64,000 nt of DNA from positions 327,413 to 391,412 of the forward strand of contig NW_006766893.1 in assembly GCF_000275845.1 (NCBI RefSeq). The letters are read 5' to 3'. Position 1 is the stretch's first letter; each line of letters opens with the position of its first letter. Below the pieces are notes generated by a model. The model saw nothing but the letters and a program-made list of their open reading frames with translations, had not been told where the DNA came from and ran no database searches. This DNA is from Dichomitus squalens LYAD-421 SS1 (taxonomy: Eukaryota; Basidiomycota; Agaricomycetes; Polyporales; Polyporaceae). Both the position numbers and the translations under genes were made by a program. This document shows, in pieces, positions 21,754 through 32,532 of this stretch.

Positions 21754-23450
21754 AAATGGTGAGCCTACACTTCGATGGTGGTCCCCAATCCCCGACTGAC
21801 TCGTGCCTCTGCGACACTTTTTCGCTATAGACACTTCTCGCGTGCACACTTTACGGTCTATAACCTTCCGACACTTCAGGACGGTATCTATTCCCCGCGA
21901 ATGTATCGATTAGCTTGTGAGTCTAGACATGGATCCGATTATTTATCGCGCACATCTTCTGATGCGACCTCTGTCATGAGTATCTAGTGCATACACTGTA
22001 TCACCATAATGACATTGCCACAATATGTTGGTTTCCTTAAATGAACTCTCGCTTCCCTAGTTTGAGTCGCAAGGAGTACATGCAGAACACTTAGCGCCAC
22101 ATGGTCGAAGGGCCTCAATAAGGCCGTACCCGCGATAGGTGGCCCGTGTCTTCCAAAGTGTTCAACCTTGTTCGCCATCCTCTAAGACTTAGAAATGAGC
22201 ACGAGGCATCATCAAATTGAACTTTCACCAACGTGTTTACCCTTCAAGGCCTCGCGATGCAAATAGGTGCGCGTTGATTCGACTGCAGCCCATTTCTTCG
22301 CACGCTATACGACTGAACATCTGTCACCCACTAGAATAAGGTACCTGTTGTCTAAGCATCATGCCGGCTTAAGCTGTCAGGAATTATCGACGTATCTGGC
22401 GTCTTGTCAGCTCACGGGTTTCCGAAACACGATGGTATTTCCTTGGATCTACTCATGTGAGTGGGCCGGAAAAGACCACGCCCATCAACCTGATCAAATA
22501 CATTTCATCGACTAAGAGTCGCGCCGGCCACCTGCAAACTGACGGTTGATGCATCATCTGTGCCTCCGCCACTGTCACGGTCCACCCCGAAGTGCAGTCC
22601 CGCTTGTAGACCATGAGAGCGACTGAGTGCGTCTGCCATGTCATCCGTCACGATGCAGGATTCTCTTACGCCTAGCGGACATCATAGCCGGGGCTTCTTG
22701 CCACTCCCAAGACAAGTGACACGACATTGGGTGTAATGTTGTGGTCAGAGTTCTCACCTGGAATACGACCTGCGACATGTGTTCAGCGGCGCAATACGAA
22801 CCTCGATGGTCCGTTGATGCACAAAACACTGAGCGTGGTGGACCGTAACCGTCAAATTCGTGGCTGGATATTCGTGGTCCAGGTACCTCTTGTTCTACAG
22901 GAACCTTCTTTGAACTCCATCAGGCTCCATACCCAGAAAGAGCCAGTGGTATGGCTTCTGCTCTTCGAATCCCACAGATCACTTGGTTGTACATGGGAAG
23001 AGTCTTCAAGTGGTTCACGTCCCACCTGCCGTAACCCTGTCAACTCTGTCGCAGCTGCGATGCGTCCTTCAGAGTTTCGGGGCCACTCAACTTTCATCCT
23101 GGCCCGTGGGGTCTTCCCCACAATCCCTCTGCTGCGATTGAGCCGTCGCGTACGGGTTTGCCAGGGCGTTGATCACTTTCACCGCCTCGACGTCGAATGC
23201 GCGCGCTCCCATTGCTCGAAACGGCCGGCCCACGTGACTCACGCACGTCAGCACACAACATGCTCGCGCAATCGCGTCTCCGCCATTCGCGCCGGACGCT
23301 CACAAGCATCTGTCGACATGCTGCACATTCCCCACAGGCCTCTCCTCTGCTCCCTCATATACCCCACCCCGACTTGAATTTCCTACCACTTTTTTGTTCC
23401 TTTGCGAGGGAGCTTGCCTCTAGCACCACCGACGTGCCCCACCGAAAGTC
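21754..23450. other. Gene-poor interval, possible decayed frame on the minus strand
   Basis: About 1.7 kb. On the minus strand between about 23320 and 22740, open pieces run through several frames but I could not assign them to a family. A plus frame of 216 codons at 22727-23377 has no domain support. The last few hundred bases should hold the promoter of the following F-box gene. Confidence 0.4.
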
Positions 23451-24425
23451 ATGGAGACCCTCCCGCTCGAGCTCCACGCTTTGATCGTCGAGTATGCGTG
23501 TACGGACGACGGCGCGACCGCCCGGTCGCTCGCGCTCGTCTCGCGGTACGTCCACGACGTCGCTACCCCCTTCCTCTTCCAGTCCCTCGCCGTCTCCGGT
23601 CTGCACCAAATGACCGAGCTCGTCGTGCGTCTCGAGGCGCTTCCTCCACGCGCACGGCGTATACGGCATCTTTTCCTCTCAGACTGGACACACAAGGACG
23701 TGATCAAAATGCAGAAGCAGTGCGCGCCGACGTCCTTCCTAGAGATGGAGCGATACGACGCCGAGCGTGCGTTTGCCGGCCGCATACTGCAGCACGCCGC
23801 CCCGACGCTCGAGACCCTCGCGCTCGTCGTCGCGTGCCCGTACACCGCGCCCCCGCTCGTCGGCCAGCTCTTCGCGCTCCCGCTTCCCCGCCTGCAGGGG
23901 CTCGCGATCGACGGCTTCTATCCCTTCCCCCACACACGCAGCGTCCTGCCCAGGCTGGAGAGGTTGCACCTGTCGGGAAACCGCAACCCGTATGGGCTGC
24001 TGCAGCTGGGCGCGCTGGAGGCGGCGTGTCCGGAGCTCAGCTATTTGCGTATATCTGGTCTGGACGCGGCGCCGGCGTTCGCGCGCGAGCTGCACAGCGC
24101 GCTGTTCCCTCAGCCGCTCAGCGGAGGGATTGAGTTGTCGTCCTCGTTCTCGTTCCCGAGCGCGCTCCCCGTACGCCTGTGCGAGCTCCGCGTCGAGGTG
24201 CGCCGGCCGCGCGAGTGCCCTGTGCGGCAGAGCCACCCCACTGGGCGGCAGCGCGCGCACTCGCAGCGCGCCCCGCAGAAGAGCGGGCACGAGAAGATGA
24301 TGGAGACGCTGCGGGAGGTGGTGCGCAGGAGGGCGGAGACGCGCTTGGGGAACGTCGAGGTCGTCGAGGGGGACCGGGAGGACACGTTTGGAGAGATGCG
24401 GCGCGAGTGGCTGAGAGGGGGTTGA
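23451..24425 (+). CDS. F-box-like protein
   Basis: This is a single-exon frame of 324 codons. It begins with a short F-box-like motif (METLPLELHALIVEYAC), followed by the usual continuation SLALVSRYVHDVATPFLFQS. The central part is leucine-rich and repeat-like (LPRLQGLAIDGF, LPRLERLHLSGN, CPELSYLRISGL), suggesting a short LRR-type solenoid. The C-terminus is rich in Arg, Glu and Gln. The region is very GC-rich, which produces long antisense frames that I disregard. It probably acts as a substrate adaptor in SCF ubiquitin ligases; the substrate is unknown. It is convergent with the F-box gene at 24872-26620. Confidence 0.75.
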   Translation: METLPLELHALIVEYACTDDGATARSLALVSRYVHDVATPFLFQSLAVSGLHQMTELVVRLEALPPRARRIRHLFLSDWTHKDVIKMQKQCAPTSFLEMERYDAERAFAGRILQHAAPTLETLALVVACPYTAPPLVGQLFALPLPRLQGLAIDGFYPFPHTRSVLPRLERLHLSGNRNPYGLLQLGALEAACPELSYLRISGLDAAPAFARELHSALFPQPLSGGIELSSSFSFPSALPVRLCELRVEVRRPRECPVRQSHPTGRQRAHSQRAPQKSGHEKMMETLREVVRRRAETRLGNVEVVEGDREDTFGEMRREWLRGG

Positions 24426-24871
24426 TGAGGACTGAGGGCTCGGAGGCGCGATGGAGGTGATGCGTCCCGTGCTGGTGCTATAGAGGCTTGTGGCCTTCCC
24501 TCAATTATTTGCATTGCGCGGCACCGCTCGTTGACTGTATACTGTGTTCGCAAACGCCTGTAGCACTACACACGAACATATATGTACAATCATGCTTACC
24601 CATGCTTACCCATGACCGGTCGACCCTTGCCTTCACTGACACGCAGCGTATTTGAGCCACGAATTACCGGCATCGCGGCCACTCTAATTGTCGTATCATT
24701 TAAGAGTTGTGGACAAACTTGAGCTAGTGGGGTCATGCCTCCAGCGACCGACTGAGGCGGAGGATGCGGGGTAGCAACCCATCGAATAACTATGTCAGCT
24801 TGTAATGAAGCGCGTAGCGTTCTCTGATGATCGTGCTCTACATTGTGTAGCCCGTTTTAGCCAGGTCTAAT
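24426..24871. other. Convergent 3' intergenic region
   Basis: 446 bp between the stops of two convergent F-box genes; it probably holds both 3' UTRs. A short direct repeat (CATGCTTACC, two copies) lies near 24592-24612. Confidence 0.5.
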
Positions 24872-26620
24872 CTACAAATCCCCATAATACGTGTCGTCCA
24901 GTAACGCGCTGTTGCGTGCGACACCACGAAGCGTAGGTGTGCAGTAGCGACCATCAGCATCCTTGAGAGACAGCGTACAGACGACGTCTTTGTCACGCAG
25001 AACGACCTCCTCCAGCACATGCTCGCCGATTGCAGTGGCCAGCGCCTCGCAGAGTGCGACAAGCCCCAGTCTGAGGTGGACCACGTCGTCAGGGACACGG
25101 TGCCAGTGCAGCAGCGCTTCTTCCCTCCATCTACTCAGCATGAGGGACGAGAGCCTGGGAAACGCACGTAGCACCGTGCGCCAAGCATCGGTTCGCAGCG
25201 ATCCGACGTCGCCCCCGAGCTCGAGGGTGTGGACCGGGGCCGCACCGAACAGCTCCGCCACTTCGCGTACTAGCGTCGGGAGGCCGAAGCGCCCGTGCTG
25301 GACCCAGTATTCGAGCCTACCAGAGAACGAGAGCAGCAGCTTGAAGTTGGCCGGGGGAGGCACGCCGCCTGATAACCCCGGGGAGCCGACGCGCCCGGCC
25401 CACGTCGGAGCCCATCTGGGTGGAGTGACCACGAGGAGGCGGACGCATTGTACGGAGCGCAGGGCAGGGAGGGAGCATGACGCGGGGATCAGAGAACGGA
25501 AGGTGAACGGGGTTTCTTCTCCAGCAGGCTCTGGGTCCGTCTTGTAAGCGTCGAGCTTGGCGTGCACGTCTTCGCTGAGACTGACGTGTGGAAGGATCCA
25601 GTCCAAGAGGAGCCTGTGGTCGTCCGTGGTAATTGTGAAGGCACGCAACGAGCATGGGAGGAGCACGAGATCTTCAGACGCACGCTCTTCGACCACGTCC
25701 TCAGGAGCACAGGCTTCGTCCCACACCGGAGAGTTGATTTGGAGAGTTTCCAGCGACTCGAACGCAGTCAGCATTGTCAGAAAGGAGAGGAGGCTGTCAG
25801 GATGGTCCGCGTAGCACCAGGTCAGATCTAGGTGGCGCAGCCTCATGGATTCGAGCCCGATGAACGTCACCGTGTTCAACACTACACCCGTCAGGCGCAA
25901 TGTGTGTAATCTCGGGAGGAGTCGTTGATCCAGTCGGATTGGGGGGGCAAAGGTGATTTTGGGTGGCTCCCATGGGCTCTCGCTTGCATCCAGGATGAAC
26001 TGCAGGTCTAGCTCCTCCACGGCTGGCATGCCACCTTCCTCCGACAGAAGTTGTCGCACAAATGCACATTGAGACTGATCGAAGCTGCGAACGCAATGAA
26101 GCATGAGCTTCCTGATAGTAGAGCGCAACCGTGAGAGCAGGGGCGCGATGACGAGCATGGTTCCGCCCGAGCGGATGGTGAGATGCAGAGTGGCACCGCG
26201 AGAACGAGCTACCGAGAGGACTAGTAGGCGCGGCTCATGGGAGATGTCGACATTACGCCATAACGAGGGCATCGTGATGATCGCTCTTCGCCAAGTCTTG
26301 CACACCAGCATAAGCGACCGCCAGAACCTCTTGTACCAGGAGGGACCCGTGGAGCCGTCGTCATATATTTGGAGCATGATCGCCATGAAGAGCTCTTCGG
26401 GGAGTCTGGAGATCGGTGATGCGACGAGAGAGTCGCTGGACGGGCCCACCTGGTCTTCAGGGGCTTCTAGCATAAAAGATGCGGCAAGTGCGGCCTCCCA
26501 TTCTTCCCAACTGTCCTGACGCCCGTGAGTGGATTGTCGTAGTAATCTCCATAAGTCATATACGCTTTCCCACTGTAGATGTTCGGCAGATGGAGAGTGA
26601 ATGGAATGCATCGCCGGCAT
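24872..26620 (-). CDS. F-box/LRR-type protein
   Basis: This is a single-exon frame of 582 codons. The F-box-like segment is at about residues 70-130: ISRLPEELFMAIMLQIYDD, SLMLVCKTWRRAI and MPSLWRNVDISHEP. This P-LW-V pattern after the F-box is typical of basidiomycete F-box proteins. The remainder is a leucine-rich, repeat-like region (LRLTGVVLNTVTF, MRLRHLDLTWC, FPRLSSLMLSRW). It is the same general architecture as the protein at 9859-11691 but not an obvious recent duplicate. Its role is probably SCF substrate adaptor with unknown target. Confidence 0.85.
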   Translation of the reverse strand: MPAMHSIHSPSAEHLQWESVYDLWRLLRQSTHGRQDSWEEWEAALAASFMLEAPEDQVGPSSDSLVASPISRLPEELFMAIMLQIYDDGSTGPSWYKRFWRSLMLVCKTWRRAIITMPSLWRNVDISHEPRLLVLSVARSRGATLHLTIRSGGTMLVIAPLLSRLRSTIRKLMLHCVRSFDQSQCAFVRQLLSEEGGMPAVEELDLQFILDASESPWEPPKITFAPPIRLDQRLLPRLHTLRLTGVVLNTVTFIGLESMRLRHLDLTWCYADHPDSLLSFLTMLTAFESLETLQINSPVWDEACAPEDVVEERASEDLVLLPCSLRAFTITTDDHRLLLDWILPHVSLSEDVHAKLDAYKTDPEPAGEETPFTFRSLIPASCSLPALRSVQCVRLLVVTPPRWAPTWAGRVGSPGLSGGVPPPANFKLLLSFSGRLEYWVQHGRFGLPTLVREVAELFGAAPVHTLELGGDVGSLRTDAWRTVLRAFPRLSSLMLSRWREEALLHWHRVPDDVVHLRLGLVALCEALATAIGEHVLEEVVLRDKDVVCTLSLKDADGRYCTPTLRGVARNSALLDDTYYGDL

Positions 26621-29094
26621 CTACTTGCGACATGCCTAGAAACAAGGTGGCATCTGGATTAGCTCGGGTTTTGGACCACGTCTGGAGCTCACATGAGGAG
26701 AAGTGAACGTTAGTCGAGGCTTTAGGGCACACATCGCCGCAGGGAACCTCCGTCTACGCATGCAAGGATACATTAGCGGCATAGCGACAATGGATGGTAA
26801 CAAGGGGCATGCGCGCGGCCGAATCTGTACGTGACTTCTCAACCGCCACCACGACCCGCACCTCAATGGACTGTCCATGGGATATTACTCCGGTCGATGT
26901 GTAACTATCGGGACGGAGTTTGACCTAGCGTCGCAGCTGGGCTTGTCTCCTTGACTGTATGTCAAGTCCCTTCGGAGCGATTTTGGCCACCCGTTTCGCA
27001 TGTCCACAGCGTGCCATACCAGTTTGGACAGAAGATGTCAAGATCTTTGGAAGCTGCAGTCGCGGGAACTGCTAGAAGTGCACGGTAGATTGCACTATAG
27101 CAGAAGAACGTGATCCTTGAATGGACAGGGTCCAAGGAGTAGGCAATCAATACATTATGTGGAGACTGAGCAGAGCTGCATAACAAAAGGCATTTGGACG
27201 GTCGCACGCACCCTATTTTCCTGCGTAGCTTGCGCCTAGGTCACTGTACAATATTTCGAAGTGATAGCATCGATGTCGCTCGGAAGGGGCCTCCGAGACT
27301 CCGAAACACCGGAGACCCCGAACACTGCCGAATGTGGGATGGCGTTTTGCACTCCGGCAGCGCCTCAAGGTGTTCCACAACATCCTTGAGGGTATTCACT
27401 TGCGGTTTTACCTGCTTCAAATGCCACTGATCGGCTTTGTGGCGATACATGTCAATAAATCCGAGGTTGGACGTCATTTGGCACCTCATGTTTAGAGATT
27501 GGCCTGGTAACAATTTACTGCCGCCTGTCAAATTTCCCTTGCTGATACTAGTACAAGGTATGTCACCCATTACATATTGCGCACTATTCGAGGACGTTAA
27601 TTATACGCAATATATGCACTTGCCACATCCTTTAAGCATCGTTCATCCGCGTTTTGCCGTCTTCGGGGCACCTAGACATACTCCGGCATCCCGCCGGTTG
27701 TACTTCTAAATACTGCACTCCCCGTATATTTGAGCTTCCTCAACGCTGGTTCGCCAAAGCAAAGTCGCTGTAGCACATACCTCGTCTTCCGTTCGCATGG
27801 TGCGGAACGTCCGCGCATCGGAGCGTACAAAGAGTCGCCAATACCTTCTTTTGTTCTTGGTAAACACGTGTTGTATCGCTCACGCTCTTCTCACAGCTTT
27901 CTGCCCTCAGAAGCATAGTGTTCCTGTCTGTGACGCTCCTACAGAACTTGTTGCCGTCCCATCGGCGGTAAGTATGACAGTCCAGATCGACATGAACGAG
28001 CCATGCACAGCTGAGTTCCCATTCTCAGAACGCCGCCTGCAATGCATAGAATGCATCATAGTGCCCCTTGATATCCTTGACCTTCTAGTTCATATGACCT
28101 CACTAGTTGCCGAGATCATGAAGCAGAGAAGCGTGATGCGCTCAGGATGGACATGCCTGGATGCCTGCTACCGTGCACCCGACTGGTGGCATATCGCCCA
28201 GGCCTTCAGCAGCGCTTGCGAAGGCGCACGCAAATTGCTCGTCGCTCCGGTCCCTTCGCATCCTGAGCGTCACCTGTCTCAACTGACGCTCTTCGCAGGG
28301 AGGGCTGTTCGTAAAGCGTCTTGCAAGAGCAATTGGCCTTGTCTTGACACTGGAAGAAAATCATAGGCGCCTGTTCTCGATGTAGGACATCCTCTTACCA
28401 AGGTGACTTACACGCTGGTTGTACTATTTAGACTACCGAGGGAACGGAGACACTCAGTGTAGTCAAGTGAGTCAGATGATCCAGCTCTCGAACCTCAATC
28501 TATGCTAACCATGACAAGTTCAGAAGGCAATGGCTTCGCCATTGTCTCCGACCCTTGTTCATGCCGTGGATATTTAACCGTTGAGTGGTATGGCAAGGCA
28601 TTACTTTGACCTACAATAATCTCGGCCTTACGTTGAAAGCTTTTGGATAGGTCATCTTCAATTAACCCCAGGGTCGTACATACCTGTGTCGACTGTCGCT
28701 TACAGCCTGTTCGGCTCAGGAGGTCTTGACTCACGTCTTACAGCTCTCGGTCTCACTCGGATTTAGTGCCAGGGTTTCATCATACGGTGTGGGCGCGAGC
28801 CCTCAAAATCCGCCGTGCCCTAAAGAACGGCATATCACGAGTCGGCGCCCGACACCCAGAGAATTACATCGGTAAGTTCGAACTGCAAGCATTGTTGCCT
28901 TCACTGCCTTTGCCCGTGGACAGGGGCCTCTGATTGACATGCGGAAATGGGTATAAATACAGGTCTAAACTCGCTGAACACTGTAGGAGCCCTCTCTCCT
29001 CTCCCCTCAAGCCTGATCACAGATTCTCAGTCGGTTCGCTATCTATCGACAGGTGTATGCCTCAACTCCACAGCTGACATAGCTTCAGATAGTC
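26621..29094. other. About 2.5 kb without a supported gene
   Basis: Short frames at 27570-27241 (minus) and 27797-28366 (plus) have no motif I recognise. The segment from about 28950 to 29094 is the promoter and 5' UTR region of the secreted-protein gene that follows. Confidence 0.45.
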
Positions 29095-29557
29095 ATGAAG
29101 CTCACTCTTGCCAGATTCCTTGCCATTTGTGCCGTCGCGGGCTTCGCCCATGGCCAAACTCTTGACTTCTTCACGGTGAAAAGCTGCTCTGGCGCTGCAT
29201 CTGAAGAGTTCAGGGATGTGGGCTGCAACGTCTGCGTTGACCCCCCTGGCGCCACGTTGATTCTATTAGCTGTATTCCAGAGCCAGAGCTGATGCCCACG
29301 ACACAACCAATGCCTCATGACGTTAGACTGGGAAGCCGTATCCATCACAGACATTGGTTCTAACCAGCGCTGGGAGTCCCACAACGAGGTGCGCCCTTTG
29401 CACTCAATCGCGAGAGCATCGTTCACAATCTCATACCATACTTGCTTCATAACGTTAGAACGGCTGTACCGCGGCTTCCCTGGTCGGGCAAGGCTTTGGC
29501 CCTGCATGCGATATCGCGGGTCACACTGCAATCCGCTCGTTCTTTGTGGCTTGCTGA
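29095..29557 (+). CDS. Small secreted cysteine-containing protein
   Basis: Three exons (29095-29248, 29327-29388, 29459-29557) join to 104 codons. Residues 1-20 (MKLTLARFLAICAVAGFAHG) form a clear signal peptide. The mature part keeps the pattern of a small secreted family found in wood-decay fungi: SCSG, VGCNVCVDPP, ITDIGSNQRWESHNE, NGCTAASLVGQGFGPACD and a terminal VAC, with six cysteines that could form three disulfides. The exon 1 to exon 2 join uses GC instead of GT at 29249; without splicing the frame ends at 29292. The function is unknown; small secreted proteins of this kind are often surface or effector-like, but nothing here proves it. Confidence 0.75.
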
Positions 29558-30061
29558 AATTCAAGTCGCATCGGTCTGAAGCTGCGGGGTTGTGCATGAC
29601 ATGCTGATGCTAGGGCGGGTAGGGTAGATGCTAGCTGATGTAGACGATAGTTTGATACAAGACTGTACAAAGTCATGTTATCAGTGCTTGGCAGCTTCTG
29701 CCACCCTGGAGACCTCCAAGCAATTGCCGGTGTACCGTCAGAAGTCGGGAATGTGTACCTAGATCCCCGGGGCCATAGTTGGAGTCGAGACTTCGGGATG
29801 CGTTTTCCCCAAAGTTGTCGTTTTAACACTGTCTTTCGGACCGGGGATGGTTCGCAACACTGCCGCTGTGCTAAGTACTGCTCCTAGTGAATATGTAGGA
29901 AGTAGTTCGTTGGTCTGCTAGATCGGGCCCAGCCATTGCAGCGGTCTTCTGTGCTGCACGGATGATGATGGGGCGCTCGCCATGCAGTTTCGGCAATTGG
30001 TTACCATCATTCGTAAATACACATCGACCATGACACATCGAGAGGGCAATTCACGACATTC

Positions 30062-31898
30062 TCATTGTATGGCATCATGTATCGACGTCTCTCTTCCTTC
30101 AGATACCGCCCATAGGAGAGTACTCGGTCCTCCTACGCTTGTCATGTTGCGTAAGACACCTCTCTTCCGGTCATGGGACTCCGGGAAAAGGACAGCCTCT
30201 CGCATGTTTAGGAACAAGCGAGAGCCCAAGATGGAAGCGAACATGAAAGAGCAGCTGATTGAGGGTATCAATCAGCAGTAATCACATCCTTGTGGCGTAC
30301 TGCGACATACGAGAGAGCTGCATCCATGTATGGGCTGCGTTTGATCCATAGGATGGCGTTCACGACAAGACCAGCGAAGACCCTGCCCGAGTGTGAGTGG
30401 GAGCACATATACACTCAGCGTGAAAACGTACGCTAAGAAGTAGATAGCGCTACGAGAATGACTTATGAGAAATATATACTCCTCACAGGACTTGGGAGAG
30501 CTAAGAAGCCTACCTGTCTTGCGCTAGTATTTTGACGAGATCCGGAATACTATCTGCATCCGGCGCAAGCCCACCTGTACGCGTCTTGCCTTTGAGTCTA
30601 CGAGCGAGGTCTCTCCCCCGTGCTATCCAGAGAACAAGAAGGCAGATGATAGGTTCAAAGATGAGAGCGGGGACCCAGAAAAATGTTGCAATGGGTGGAA
30701 TCAATGTGTAGCAGATTTTTTGCAAGCCGATTTCCACAATAGCAGGTTCTGATGTGACAGTCAACAATGTCGAACTCTGAAGGTCTGCATGGGACGTCGC
30801 CTTACCGGATAACCATATTAGTGTTAGTCCTAACAAGCTGGCCATGGTCCCTATTTCAATGACGCATATGGCCGAGAGGACTATCAAGACGCGTCTACTC
30901 TTCCCGTACAGAGCATAGACCTTTTGGGTGCAATTTGAGCATCAAAGGGTTATGTGAGGGTTACCTCGGACGCTCACACGAAGTAAGGATATGACTGTGA
31001 ACAATATGAACCATCTCTGCTAAGTCACTGATCCGAGCAATCTTACTTAACTTGTACGCATACTGTCGACACGAGGGCCACTACATTATCGATGCAGAAC
31101 ATTGCTGTGCGGCTGTTTTGGAGAGATGGTGAGGTGCAGAATCACTTTGCGATCAGGCATGACTTACAACTAGAAGGACATCATGTGAGAAGGCATGTCC
31201 TAAGACCTCACGATATGACAACTTACATTCTCAGACAACACGGCGTTATTCAAGACTGATGGCCCCGTGTCAATGTGTCTTTCCTGATTTGCTGAGTGGA
31301 TCTAGATGTACTATATCTCATACATAACTATACGAGGGCCAGGAATCGATTCTGGAATATTGCAGGTTATTCCCTGTATCAATAGCCTCCGCGTCGAAGG
31401 TACGTACGAGGATGTACACAATGACTGTCCACGACCACTTTCTTTGTCTCCACACAACGTTGAGCTAAGAACACGTCGGCACTCTTCACCAGGCGTATTT
31501 GTAGAACACAATGGACGTACCTCAGTATCCCAAAGCAAGACTAATCAGAGATGTAGTGCTTCAATGCACGACCGCCAAGACGAAAGGGGACTGCACAGTA
31601 GTCGTAAACGAGTAATGTGATAGCGCCGATCTCGGAGTAAGAGACCACGAAGAGTGGGTAAAGAGCTTCCATGGCATAGAGGGATAGTGAAGCACAAGTT
31701 CGAAGGGATCTAAGAGCTTATGAGCCGACGCGTGGTCCGAGTCCCAAGGATACGTCTGAGACGGCGATGATGCATTCAGTGATGGCTCATGTACCGCCCT
31801 TGATAACAATCGGGCTTCTTACCGAAGTAGCATCAGCACCTCCACAGTAGTACCTGCAGCGACAATTGAGCGACTTGGCTCGGAACCTGATCTGACAT
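30062..31898 (-). CDS. Multi-spanning membrane protein, tandem copy A (DUF6533-like)
   Basis: The 3' two thirds assemble well: VYALYGKSRRVLIVLSAI, IPPIATFFWVPALIFEP and IPDLVKILAQDR, then SAIYFLAVFAGLVVNAILWI across two introns, then CSFMFASILGSRLFLNMREA to a stop at 30062. This is the pattern of the DUF6533-type 7TM proteins of Agaricomycetes: a loop with VYALYG, a PAL-FEP helix, and LGSRL-LN-RE after the last helix. N-terminal exons are less certain. LLVYDY followed by FLLWDTE can be joined near 31570-31520, and a possible start is 31898 (MSDQVPSQVAQL). The ligand and role are unknown. It is a direct tandem duplicate of the gene at 32533-34430. Confidence 0.65.
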
Positions 31899-32532
31899 GT
31901 GTGCCGCCTGTCTCGGATCCCGCGGCCAACTTAGGCCACAGGGAGAATAGCAGTGGGTCCTGCAGTCAAACGTCAAAAGAATCCTCAAAATTACCTATTC
32001 GAGCTAGGAGAGACACTCAGGCGACTAGTTCCTTCGAGTACAGATGTTGGTAACGCCAGGACCTTCTTGGCGCCAATGCATTATGCGACGGGCGTGTTCA
32101 GAACATAGAACCGGGGCCCGACTCGGAGCGCTCACCTGCTGGAATCATAAGTAAGCGATAGAACCATGACGCTTCAGAGCCACGATGGCGAAGAGCACTG
32201 ACCTGAGTAACCGTCTTGAAGAAGTCGCTATATATCTGACTGACACAGCTGCTTCGTGTCACAACGAAGACCCTTCGTTCTCGTTGTTTAGACTCTGAAC
32301 CGGGATACATCTACTATCCATTACATTGCTACTGGCGACAGCTCAGCATCTACTTGTGATGTGCGACGCTGAAGAAACGGACTAGTGACACCTGGTCAGA
32401 GCGATGGTGATCTTTGTTAGATGTGTGGTGAACGCGGAATGCATCAATCCGCATGAGCGATAGGAAGTGATTATCCATGAAGATATACCAGCCGAACACA
32501 CCAACGTATGATCAGTGTCATGCCCCACGACA

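Noticed and set aside
22727..23377. Plus-strand frame of 216 codons
   Set aside because: No domain, competing open pieces on the minus strand, and no transcript signals that distinguish it from chance.
23402..24300. Overlapping frames on both strands of the F-box gene at 23.4 kb
   Set aside because: High GC suppresses stops in all frames; only the frame from 23451 carries an F-box-like motif.
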